From Deltaproteobacteria bacterium (GTDB lineage: Bacteria; Desulfobacterota; Dissulfuribacteria; Dissulfuribacterales; UBA3076): a DNA stretch of 7,190 bases. The translations under genes were made by a program, and so were the position numbers. The notes under the pieces were generated by a model. The model saw only the letters and a list, made by a program, of their open reading frames with translations. It was not told the origin of the DNA and searched no databases. Shown one piece after another: positions 1-5,960 of this stretch. Each line of letters starts with the position of its first letter. The first letter of the stretch is position 1. The stretch covers positions 1 through 7,190 of the forward strand of contig JALTHV010000090.1 of NCBI GenBank assembly GCA_027004315.1, written 5' to 3'.

Positions 1-942
1 GAATTAGAAAATCGTGTGGCTCAACTCAAGGAGCTACTGGCCGATTGCACCGTTTGTCCCCGGAATTGCCACGTCAATCGTCTGCAGGGGGAAATGGGTT
101 ACTGCCTGGCCGGGACCAATCCTTATGTAGTCTCCGTGTGTGATCATCATGGCGAAGAGCCCGTACTTTCCGGCACCAATGGCTCTGGTGCTGTCTTCTT
201 CGGGGGCTGTAATCTCAGATGTCTTTACTGCCAAAACTTTCAAATTAGCCAACAGCCGAAATATTTCAGGCAATTCGAACTAACCACCGACCAATTGGCA
301 GATCGATTGCTCTATCTACAAAACGAATTACGTACCCACAATATCAATTTTGTCTCTCCTTCGCATTTTGTGCCGCAAATGGCAGAAGCCATTCTTAAAG
401 CGACGCAAAAGGGGCTTAACACCCCGATTGTTTACAATACCAATGCCTACGATTCTTTGCATGTCTTGGAGCTTTTAAACGGCATTGTGGACATCTATTT
501 GCCGGATTTTAAGTATTTTGACGATACCTCTGCCTGGCAATATTCAAAAGTAAAAGACTATGTCTCCTTTGCGAAACAGGCCATTAAGGAGATGTATCGT
601 CAGGTAGGTGAGTTGACTCTGGATGCCGAGGGCATTGCACAGAAGGGACTAATAATCCGGCACCTTATTTTACCAAACGATTTAGCGGACAGCGAACAGA
701 TCTTAGAATGGATTGCCCATGAGCTTTCACCACATACGGCCATTAGTCTGATGTCCCAATATTTCCCAATGCACAAAGCAAAGCGCTATCCTCTCATCTC
801 ACGGGAAATACGCTATTCGGAATACGTGCGGGTTATTAAAAAGTCACTGGAGCTGGGATTGGATCAAGGTTTTACACAGAAGCTGGATGCACCAGAATGT
901 TATTTACCGGATTTTGAGAAAGAAGGCCATCCATTTGAGTAA
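1..942 (+). CDS. Radical SAM protein, PflX-like (COG1313, pyruvate formate-lyase-activase homolog), probably 5'-partial
   Basis: This is a [4Fe-4S]/S-adenosylmethionine radical enzyme of the COG1313 group, distant relatives of pyruvate formate-lyase activase; the substrate is unknown. Counting from the GTG at 16, the radical SAM motif C-x3-C-x2-C is at residues 65, 69 and 72 (CNLRCLYC). A second cysteine cluster precedes it at 11, 14, 18 and 30 (CTVCPRNC), as is usual in this group. The family stretches SPSHFVPQ, VYNTNAYDSL, DIYLPDFKYF and IKEMYRQVG follow, so the protein is full length at its C-terminus. The frame stays open through bases 1-15 (residues ELENR) with no ribosome-binding site visible before the GTG. 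Relatives usually carry more residues before the first cysteines, so the real start probably lies left of the window. No glycyl-radical enzyme is visible nearby, so a pyruvate formate-lyase-activating role is not supported. The family call is firm; the reaction is unknown. Confidence 0.9.
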   Translation, partial: ELENRVAQLKELLADCTVCPRNCHVNRLQGEMGYCLAGTNPYVVSVCDHHGEEPVLSGTNGSGAVFFGGCNLRCLYCQNFQISQQPKYFRQFELTTDQLADRLLYLQNELRTHNINFVSPSHFVPQMAEAILKATQKGLNTPIVYNTNAYDSLHVLELLNGIVDIYLPDFKYFDDTSAWQYSKVKDYVSFAKQAIKEMYRQVGELTLDAEGIAQKGLIIRHLILPNDLADSEQILEWIAHELSPHTAISLMSQYFPMHKAKRYPLISREIRYSEYVRVIKKSLELGLDQGFTQKLDAPECYLPDFEKEGHPFE

Positions 943-951
943 AAATATATT

Positions 952-1011
952 GGCTATGGCTTTCTTGGTCTTTGGGGCTGGGGAAGCCCCGACTCAGCAG
1001 TAGCCTTTTTT
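952..1011 (+). terminator. Possible intrinsic terminator after the radical SAM gene
   Basis: Ten bases after the TAA, GGCTA (952-956) can pair with TAGCC (1001-1005), directly followed by six T (1006-1011). Inside is a perfect 6-bp hairpin, GGGGCT-gggga-AGCCCC (974-990), extended by GTC/GAC across a bulge. The outer stem is short and interrupted, so this is a tentative call. TAGCC also belongs to the left arm of the larger palindrome 995-1092, so the two folds would compete. Confidence 0.4.
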
Positions 1012-1119
1012 AGGGTTTCAGAAGCTTGATACACAAGATCAGGGCACTCTGCCCATTAATCCGTACTGAAACCCTTTAGAAGGCCACTGCTGGCCGGAGG
1101 GGAATGTGAACAGTTATGT
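974..1119. repeat. Palindromic intergenic element A, abutting the groEL stop codon
   Basis: Bases 995-1021 face 1066-1092 in a gap-free stem: 24 of 27 positions pair, one of them G.T, with mismatches at 1002/1085, 1010/1077 and 1011/1076. The 44-base loop contains a perfect 5-bp/3-base hairpin, GGGCA-ctc-TGCCC (1042-1054). A separate 6-bp hairpin (974-990) sits on the left. On the right is the motif GAATGTGAAC-A-GTTATGT (within 1099-1119), which recurs with one change at 4366-4386. The element ends one base before the groEL stop codon (1121-1123). Read from groEL it could act as a 3' stabiliser or terminator, but no clear T-run follows it in that direction. A dispersed repeat is the alternative and, given the second copy of the motif, my preferred reading. 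Confidence 0.6.
1099..1119 (+). repeat. 21-base motif, copy 1 (second copy at 4366-4386)
   Basis: GGGG followed by AATGTGAACAGTTATGT. It matches 4366-4386 at 20 of 21 positions, the only difference being A versus G at 1112/4379. Both copies are in the same orientation, and both lie downstream (3') of a minus-strand gene: groEL here, the sigma gene for the other. Both follow a long palindrome. Function unknown. Confidence 0.75.
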
Positions 1120-1120
1120 C

Positions 1121-2764
1121 TTATTGCATCATAGCGCCAGTAGGCATGCCGCCACCAGGAGGCATGCCGCCCATCGGCTCTTCCTTCTTTGGGATCTCAG
1201 CGATCATGGCCTCAGTGGTCAGGAGTAGACTGGCGACGCTTGCTGCATTCTGAAGTGCTGTACGGGAAACCTTTGTTGGGTCGATGATTCCAGACTCCAG
1301 AAGATCTTCATATACACCGGTATTGGCGTTAAAGCCAATATTCCCTTTCTCAGATTTTACCCGTTCAACTACAATAGATCCTTCATGGCCGGCATTACAG
1401 GCGATCTGGCGCAGAGGTTCTTCAATGGCCCTGCGGATAATATTGATTCCATATTTTTCATCTCCATCCTCTGTCTCTATATTATCCAATGCAGGCAGAC
1501 AACGGAGGTATGCAGTACCACCACCTGCGACTATACCTTCTTCTACCGCGGCCTTGGTGGCATTGAGAGCATCTTCCACTCTGGCCTTCTTTTCTTTCAT
1601 CTCGGTCTCTGTGGCAGCACCTACATTAATGACTGCTACCCCACCTATAAGTTTGGCCAGACGCTCTTGGAGTTTTTCCCGGTCATAGTCAGAGGTTGTT
1701 TCCTCAATTTGGGTACGGATCTGTCTCACTCGGCCTTCAATTTCTTTTTTGGAACCAGCGCCATCGACAATAGTGGTATTGTCTTTAGTGATCACTATCC
1801 TCTTTGCCGTACCAAGATCACTGAGAGATATATTCTCGAGTTTGATGCCCAGGTCTTCTGCTACCATTTCACCGCCAGTCAAGATAGCGATATCCTGCAT
1901 CATGGCCTTGCGTCTGTCACCAAAGCCTGGGGCCTTTACTGCACAGGCCTGGAGCGTGCCCCTGATTTTGTTTACTACAAGAGTAGCCAGGGCCTCACCA
2001 TCAACGTCTTCAGCAACAATCATAAGAGGCCTGCCCATCTTTGCAATTTGCTCAAGAATTGGCAGGAGGTCCTTCATGTTACTGATCTTTTTTTCGTGTA
2101 TCAGGATATAGGGATCCTCTAGCACACACTCCATCTTTTCCGGATCTGTTACAAAGTAGGGCGAAGAATAACCACGGTCAAATTGCATTCCTTCCACAAC
2201 TTTTAAAGAGGTCTCCATAGACTTGGCCTCTTCAACAGTAATGACCCCTTCCTTACCGACTTTGTCCATGGCTTCGGCAATAATATTGCCAATAGTTGAG
2301 TCATTATTCGCAGATATGGTACCTACCTGGGCTATTTCCTTCTGATCTTTGGTGTCTTTACTCAGTTTTCTGAGTTCATCAACGATGACGTTTACTGACT
2401 TATCAATCCCCTTTTTGAGGGCCATGGGATTGATCCCAGCAGCTACCAGTTTGGAACCCTCGGCATATATAGACTGGGCAAGGACGGTCGCAGTAGTAGT
2501 ACCATCACCTGCAACGTCACTGGTCTTAGAGGCCACTTCTCTTACCATCTGGGCCCCCATATTCTCAAATTTGTCCTTAAACTCAATTTCTTTGGCCACG
2601 GTAACGCCATCTTTTGTGATGGCCGGGGCTCCAAAGGACTTCTCAATAATGACATTGCGTCCCTTGGGACCAAGAGTGACTTTCACTGCATTGGCCAAGG
2701 AATTTACGCCCTTCAACATGGCCTCTCTGGCCCTTTCACTGTATTTAATCTCTTTGGCTGACAT
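1121..2764 (-). CDS. groEL: Chaperonin GroEL (Hsp60, Cpn60)
   Basis: This is the large chaperonin subunit: a tetradecameric double-ring ATPase in the cytoplasm that encloses unfolded proteins with GroES as lid. The product has 547 residues, normal for bacterial GroEL. Visible hallmarks are the N-terminal equatorial motif TLGPKGRNV (30-38), ITKDGVTVA with Asp52, the nucleotide-binding GDGTTTATV with Asp87 in place, the apical stretch KAPGFGDRRKAM, and VGAATETEMKEKKARVEDAL in the second equatorial half (near residue 398). The ATG at 2764 is preceded by GGAGGT (2776-2781) at an 11-base spacing, and the sequence starts with the usual SAKEIKYSERAR. It lies 38 bases after groES and forms a two-gene operon with it, expected to be heat-inducible through HrcA at the CIRCE site. 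The tail is a variant: a glycine/methionine/proline run ending GAMMQ and not clean GGM repeats. Confidence 0.99.
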   Translation of the reverse strand: MSAKEIKYSERAREAMLKGVNSLANAVKVTLGPKGRNVIIEKSFGAPAITKDGVTVAKEIEFKDKFENMGAQMVREVASKTSDVAGDGTTTATVLAQSIYAEGSKLVAAGINPMALKKGIDKSVNVIVDELRKLSKDTKDQKEIAQVGTISANNDSTIGNIIAEAMDKVGKEGVITVEEAKSMETSLKVVEGMQFDRGYSSPYFVTDPEKMECVLEDPYILIHEKKISNMKDLLPILEQIAKMGRPLMIVAEDVDGEALATLVVNKIRGTLQACAVKAPGFGDRRKAMMQDIAILTGGEMVAEDLGIKLENISLSDLGTAKRIVITKDNTTIVDGAGSKKEIEGRVRQIRTQIEETTSDYDREKLQERLAKLIGGVAVINVGAATETEMKEKKARVEDALNATKAAVEEGIVAGGGTAYLRCLPALDNIETEDGDEKYGINIIRRAIEEPLRQIACNAGHEGSIVVERVKSEKGNIGFNANTGVYEDLLESGIIDPTKVSRTALQNAASVASLLLTTEAMIAEIPKKEEPMGGMPPGGGMPTGAMMQ

Positions 2765-2802
2765 GATTTTACATAACCTCCGTTATAAAAAATGACGATC
2801 TA

Positions 2803-3093
2803 TTATTCTTCAATAATGCCAACGACGTCGTCTTCTCTCATTATCAAGTATTCTTCTCCAGTTATCTTGACTTCTGTCCCAGCATATTTCCCAAAAAGGA
2901 TACGATCTCCCTCTTTTATATCCAGAGGTCTAATCTCACCATTATCAAGTATTTTGCCTTTCCCTACAGCAATAACTTTTCCTTCAACTGGTTTTTCCTT
3001 TGCAGTATCTGGGATAATGATTCCACCCTTACTTCTTTTCTCCCCTTCCAGACGTTTTACTAAAATACGATCATGCAATGGACGAATCTTCAT
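2803..3093 (-). CDS. groES: Co-chaperonin GroES (Hsp10, Cpn10)
   Basis: This is the heptameric lid of the GroEL folding chamber. The product has 96 residues, the usual length. It begins MKIRPLHDRILVKR, the conserved GroES start, continues with the mobile loop EGEKRSKGGIIIPDTAKEKP (about 17-36), and ends with the family stretch GKYAGTEVKITGEEYLIMREDDVVGII. The ATG at 3093 is chosen because AAAGGAG (3104-3110) lies 10 bases upstream and because homology starts there. The frame is open upstream to a TTG at 3150, but that would add a non-conserved 19-residue extension with no good ribosome-binding site. It is the first gene of the groES-groEL operon, about 135 bases downstream of the CIRCE operator, so transcripts would carry a leader of roughly 150 bases. 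Confidence 0.99.
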   Translation of the reverse strand: MKIRPLHDRILVKRLEGEKRSKGGIIIPDTAKEKPVEGKVIAVGKGKILDNGEIRPLDIKEGDRILFGKYAGTEVKITGEEYLIMREDDVVGIIEE

Positions 3094-3208
3094 AGTATCT
3101 ATTCTCCTTTTAACTATATGTTTGAGCCAAAAACTTGGACCTGCCAACAAGTAATCCCTCTCGCTCTCTAAAGGGCACTACATAGTTCCTTTGCAGGTAG
3201 CTCTGATA

Positions 3209-3222
3209 AGGATGGCCATCCT
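3209..3222. other. Perfect 14-bp palindrome in the groES leader
   Basis: AGGATGGCCATCCT reads identically on both strands. It lies 6 bases downstream, in groES transcription sense, of the CIRCE element and inside the predicted 5' untranslated leader. It could be a second operator half-site pair or a small RNA hairpin. No known regulator is recognised. Confidence 0.5.
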
Positions 3223-3228
3223 CTATTG

Positions 3229-3255
3229 TTAGCATTCACTAACGACGAGTGCTAA
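3229..3255. promoter_or_regulatory. CIRCE operator (HrcA binding site) for groESL
   Basis: TTAGCATTC - nine bases - GAGTGCTAA. Against the CIRCE consensus TTAGCACTC-N9-GAGTGCTAA this is 17 of 18, the only change being T for C at 3235. The position upstream of groES and overlapping the end of the predicted -10 box is typical for HrcA repression released on heat shock. hrcA itself is not in the window. Confidence 0.96.
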
Positions 3256-3281
3256 TATAATTATAGTTTTTAGGAATGCAA
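3254..3281 (-). promoter_or_regulatory. Predicted sigma-70 promoter of groES-groEL
   Basis: On the minus strand, TTGCAT (3281-3276) and TATATT (3259-3254) are separated by 16 bases. The -10 matches 5 of 6 consensus positions, the -35 only 3 of 6. The -10 runs into the left edge of CIRCE, so the operator would cover the start site, the standard arrangement for HrcA control. The CIRCE location supports this promoter more than the box scores do. Confidence 0.6.
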
Positions 3282-3313
3282 TACCCCCCTAAGAAAAAAA
3301 TTGCTGTGAAAAT

Positions 3314-3346
3314 AGGCTGCGGGCTGATTTAATAGCCTTTTAGGCT
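3314..3346 (-). terminator. Possible weak terminator or alternating hairpin after suhB
   Basis: Directly after the suhB stop, read on the minus strand, are AGCCT-aaa-AGGCT (3346-3334), a perfect 5-bp hairpin, and then AGCCT again at 3318-3314, followed by ATTTTC. The middle AGGCT can pair with either neighbour but not both. The second pairing is followed by a weak T-rich stretch, with a T7 run about 15 bases further on (3300-3294). This may end suhB transcripts before the groESL promoter. The stems are short. Confidence 0.35.
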
Positions 3347-4180
3347 TTAGACTAATGTGCTACTCCTGATTACAGATACCAGTTCTTTATGAATAAGACC
3401 ATTAGTTGCCAATAGCTCTGGGATAAATGGAGAGTAGTTGTTACTTTTAAAGTCTGACAACTTACCCCCTGCCTCCTCCAATAGGAGTTGCCCTGCGGCT
3501 GTATCCCATGGTTTGAGGTTTATCTCCCAAAATCCCTCCAGCCTTCCACAGGCCACATAGGCCAGATCTATGGCAGCAGCTCCTGCCCGCCGAATCCCTT
3601 GAGCCTTAATTAAGACTGCCTTAAGAGCAGCTATCACCTTCGCTGATTTCTGATGGATATTATAGGGAAAGCCAGTTGCTAAGAGCGACTTACCTAATGT
3701 CGAGATCCCTGAGACCTTTATTGACTTGCCGTTGAGCCAGGCCCCACTGCCAAGACATCCGCAAAAAAGTTCATCTTGCATAGGGCAATATATGACTCCC
3801 ACAAGGCCTCTGCCTTCTTTGGCATAGGCAATGGATACGGCAAACCATGGAAAGCCGTGGACAAAATTAGTGGTGCCGTCAAGCGGATCAATGATCCAGA
3901 CCGGATTGGTTGGGATCTCATTATAGGTAGACTGGGATTCTTCGGCAATAATCTTGGCATTGATGGGGGTCTTATCTAGTATGTCGAGAATGACCTTCTC
4001 TGATGACAAGTCAGCTTCAGTGACCATGTCTATATCCCCCTTATATCGTACCTGATGGGGTTGGCCATATAGATCCCTTAGAATTTTTCCGGCCTTTAAG
4101 GCAGCCCTTGCTGCAACTTCCAATATATCTGCCAGATTTGCCTGGCTACAGCCTGTCATACATTTTTCTATTCTTTTCAT
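3347..4180 (-). CDS. suhB: Inositol-1-monophosphatase family protein (SuhB-type)
   Basis: This is a Mg2+-dependent sugar-phosphate phosphatase of the IMPase superfamily, expected in the cytoplasm and hydrolysing myo-inositol-1-phosphate or a related phosphate. It has 277 residues, near the usual 260-270. The metal-binding signatures are in order: GDIDMVTEAD (48-57), the EE pair (80-81), the first signature DPLDGTTN with Asp98 and Asp101, RRAGAAAIDL, and the second signature WDTAAG with Asp226. All catalytic metal ligands appear intact. The ATG at 4180 is supported by AAGGA (4191-4187) six bases upstream; the next Met at residue 8 has no such site. A divergent family member acting on another substrate (fructose-1,6-bisphosphate, or adenosine 3',5'-bisphosphate as in CysQ) cannot be excluded. 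It shares orientation with groES but is separated by 253 bases containing the CIRCE promoter, so it is probably a separate unit. Confidence 0.95.
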   Translation of the reverse strand: MKRIEKCMTGCSQANLADILEVAARAALKAGKILRDLYGQPHQVRYKGDIDMVTEADLSSEKVILDILDKTPINAKIIAEESQSTYNEIPTNPVWIIDPLDGTTNFVHGFPWFAVSIAYAKEGRGLVGVIYCPMQDELFCGCLGSGAWLNGKSIKVSGISTLGKSLLATGFPYNIHQKSAKVIAALKAVLIKAQGIRRAGAAAIDLAYVACGRLEGFWEINLKPWDTAAGQLLLEEAGGKLSDFKSNNYSPFIPELLATNGLIHKELVSVIRSSTLV

Positions 4181-4219
4181 GACTTATCCTTAATTATCAG
4201 GCACTTGAATGACAAAAGG

Positions 4220-4428
4220 GTAACTTCTCAATTAAGTAGAGGCTCCCATTTTGGTAACCGATCCCGGGATGCTTCTTTTGGAAACGATTTGCGTTAGCCC
4301 TGTAAGGGCGAGAGCATGTTAGAAAAAGAAACCCCCTGTGATCGGGTAGCCGTCTACGTCCCCGGGGGGAATGTGAACGGTTATGTGATCGATTACATCA
4401 AAGTTGCCAGGACTTATTGAAAACTTAC
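4220..4428. repeat. Palindromic intergenic element B with terminal inverted repeats
   Basis: The left end GTAACTTCTCAATTAAGT (4220-4237) and right end ACTTATTGAAAACTTAC (4412-4428) are inverted copies, differing at two positions plus one extra T. Inside, 4253-4279 faces 4324-4350 in a gap-free imperfect stem: 21 of 27 positions pair, including runs CCGATC/GATCGG and TTCTTTT/AAAAGAA. It is capped by GCCCT-gta-AGGGC (4297-4309). To the right come CCCCGGGG (4360-4367), the 21-base motif shared with element A (4366-4386) and a near-palindrome ATGTGATCGATTACAT (4383-4398). The element fills most of the gap between the sigma gene and suhB. ACAAAA occurs on both flanks (4212-4217 and 4429-4434) and might be a target duplication, but the sequence is A-rich and the spacing is not exact. 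A MITE/REP-like element or a structured RNA are both possible. Confidence 0.6.
4366..4386 (+). repeat. 21-base motif, copy 2 (first copy at 1099-1119)
   Basis: GGGG followed by AATGTGAACGGTTATGT, 20 of 21 identical to the copy beside groEL. It lies inside element B, to the right of the main stem. The surroundings are not otherwise alike in primary sequence, so the motif itself appears to be conserved. Confidence 0.75.
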
Positions 4429-4462
4429 ACAAAAAGAAGTTGATGATATGGAGATATCTGGT

Positions 4463-5854
4463 TTAGCCAAGAAAGTACTTTAAACGATCTCGACGACTTG
4501 AGTGTCTCAGCCTGTTCAAGGCCTTTTTTTCTATCTGACGGATACGCTCACGAGATACATTAAAACGTTTTCCTATCTCCTCTAGGGTATATTCACTATC
4601 CTCACCTATTCCAAAACGAAGGCGAATGATCTTTTCCTCTCTCGGGCTGAGAGTAGCCAGGATACCCTTTATCCGTTCTATGAGTTCTCTTTCCCGTACC
4701 GTCTCGTAAGGTGAAATGGCCTCCTTATTTTCAATAAAATCCCCTAATGTACTGTCTTCATTTCCCACTGGAGTCTCCAGAGAGACCGGCTCTCTGGATG
4801 CCTCCAGAATAGACAGGATTTTTTCCATGGGCAATCCGGTACGCTCAGATATCTCAGCAGGTGAAGGTTCCCTGCCAAGCTCTTTGAGAAGGCTATAAAA
4901 GGCCTTAAAAAACTGGCTACGGAGTTCCAAAAAGTGCACAGGAAGTCTTATGGTGCGGGTCTTGTCCAATATAGCCCTGGTAATGGACTGACGTATCCAC
5001 CAACTGGCATAGGTAGAAAACTTGTTGCCCTTGGTATAGTCAAACCGGAAGACCGCTCGCATAAGACCAAGATTACCCTCCTGGATAAGATCAGACAAGG
5101 ACAGACCCTGATGCATATAACGTTTTGCAATGCTCACCACCAGACGAAGGTTAGCATTGATCATCTCATCTTTTGCTATCTCTATTCTTATTTGGTGTCC
5201 CCTGACGGCAATTCTGAGGTCTCTAAGGCCATCGTCCTCACCGTAAATTTCAATAATACTGACAACCGCCCTCACCATATAATTTAATTGCTGTTTTTTT
5301 GGTTTGAGACTGGGATCCCGCCGTCTCCAGGTACGTATTTGTTCCCTTAAGTCCTCCATTGCAGGCAGGTCTGAAGAAAAATCCATAATAGCCTTAATAA
5401 TTCCATTAAATCCATCTCTGATAGTGCGGCTGAGTTGCTGCTCTCTCTCAGGCGTAAGAAGCTCATATCTCCCCATTTCGCGTAGGTAGGTAGTAGTAAT
5501 CTCTTCTGAATCGGTCTGTCCACCACTATCCAGGACTACAGCCAGGGGTTTGGCTTTGGTCTTAATAAAATCGGAGCTTGATTTCTCATCTGTTAGAGCC
5601 CGCTTTTCCAGGAGGTCTCTTACCACATCTTTTTTGTTGATACTTGTTAATTTTAGGCCATCTATGACCTCAATATTATTTTGACACAGCATATCAAAGA
5701 TTTCTTCTAGCCTTCCAATATCCTTTATCTCATCAGGTATCAAATCATTCAGGACCTGATAAGTAAGAGTCCCTTCCCGAGCTGCCTCAATCAGGCGATC
5801 CATATACCTATAAGATGACTGATTTTTTTCTTTCAGAGCTAATTTTACGGCCAT
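4463..5854 (-). CDS. rpoD: RpoD-type sigma-70 factor with region 1.1
   Basis: This RNA polymerase sigma subunit directs promoter recognition. Starting at the ATG 5854 it has 463 residues: region 1.1 (about 18-67, DRLIEAAREGTLTYQVLNDL), region 1.2 (about 117-147, TYLREMGRYELLTPEREQQL), a short variable spacer, region 2 (about 230-305, with SDLIQEGNLGLMRAV and KFSTYASWWIRQSITRAI), region 3 with STLGDFIE (368-375), and a region 4.2 helix-turn-helix (YTLEEIGKRFNVSRERIRQI). Region 1.1 marks primary sigma factors. However, region 2/3 is atypical: DKTRTIRLPVHFLELR replaces the near-invariant primary form (A)DQARTIRIPVHMIE, and the C-terminus has IEKKALNRLRH. It may therefore be a paralog and not the sole housekeeping sigma. 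The frame extends to a TTG at 5893, but that codon lies in an inverted repeat and lacks a ribosome-binding site; the ATG has only a weak GGAT. No dnaG is adjacent. Confidence 0.93.
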   Translation of the reverse strand: MAVKLALKEKNQSSYRYMDRLIEAAREGTLTYQVLNDLIPDEIKDIGRLEEIFDMLCQNNIEVIDGLKLTSINKKDVVRDLLEKRALTDEKSSSDFIKTKAKPLAVVLDSGGQTDSEEITTTYLREMGRYELLTPEREQQLSRTIRDGFNGIIKAIMDFSSDLPAMEDLREQIRTWRRRDPSLKPKKQQLNYMVRAVVSIIEIYGEDDGLRDLRIAVRGHQIRIEIAKDEMINANLRLVVSIAKRYMHQGLSLSDLIQEGNLGLMRAVFRFDYTKGNKFSTYASWWIRQSITRAILDKTRTIRLPVHFLELRSQFFKAFYSLLKELGREPSPAEISERTGLPMEKILSILEASREPVSLETPVGNEDSTLGDFIENKEAISPYETVRERELIERIKGILATLSPREEKIIRLRFGIGEDSEYTLEEIGKRFNVSRERIRQIEKKALNRLRHSSRRDRLKYFLG

Positions 5855-5889
5855 AGTTATATCCAATACGTTACGTTGCAGACAACAAA

Positions 5890-5904
5890 CCAATTTTCAA
5901 TTGG
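5890..5904. promoter_or_regulatory. Inverted repeat upstream of the sigma gene
   Basis: CCAATT-ttc-AATTGG, a perfect 6-bp inverted repeat 35 bases before the chosen ATG, between the start and the predicted promoter. It could be an operator or a leader hairpin. No regulator is recognised. Confidence 0.4.
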
Positions 5905-5931
5905 TCAGCCTTGGACACAAAGGAAATAGCC

Positions 5932-5960
5932 AAAATAGACGATTTTATGACAAATTGCAA
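5932..5960 (-). promoter_or_regulatory. Candidate promoter of the sigma gene
   Basis: On the minus strand, TTGCAA (5960-5955) and TATTTT (5937-5932) are 17 bases apart, each matching the sigma-70 consensus at 4 of 6 positions. TTGTCA (5953-5948) is an overlapping alternative -35 without a matching -10. The region is AT-rich, so chance matches are likely. Confidence 0.3.

Noticed and set aside
1385..2122. A 245-codon open frame on the plus strand inside groEL
   Set aside because: It is antisense to a fully conserved groEL, has no recognisable domain or ribosome-binding site, and is explained by the codon pattern of the real gene.
3094..3150. A longer GroES starting at a TTG
   Set aside because: The 19 extra residues match nothing in the family, while the ATG at 3093 has a good ribosome-binding site and the conserved MKIRPLHDR start.
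4220..4428. Element B as a 6S RNA or an integron attC site
   Set aside because: Its ends recur at 6216-6272 around a different interior, which does not fit a unique 6S RNA gene. The attC core sites and an integrase are absent, and the flanking genes are not cassette-like.
4212..4434. ACAAAA on both sides of element B as a target-site duplication
   Set aside because: The left copy is two bases away from the inverted repeat while the right copy touches it, and both flanks are A-rich, so chance is likely.
5855..5893. A longer sigma factor starting at the TTG at 5893
   Set aside because: The TTG lies in an inverted repeat without a ribosome-binding site, and the 13 extra residues are not family sequence. 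The alternative remains possible because the ATG's own site is weak.
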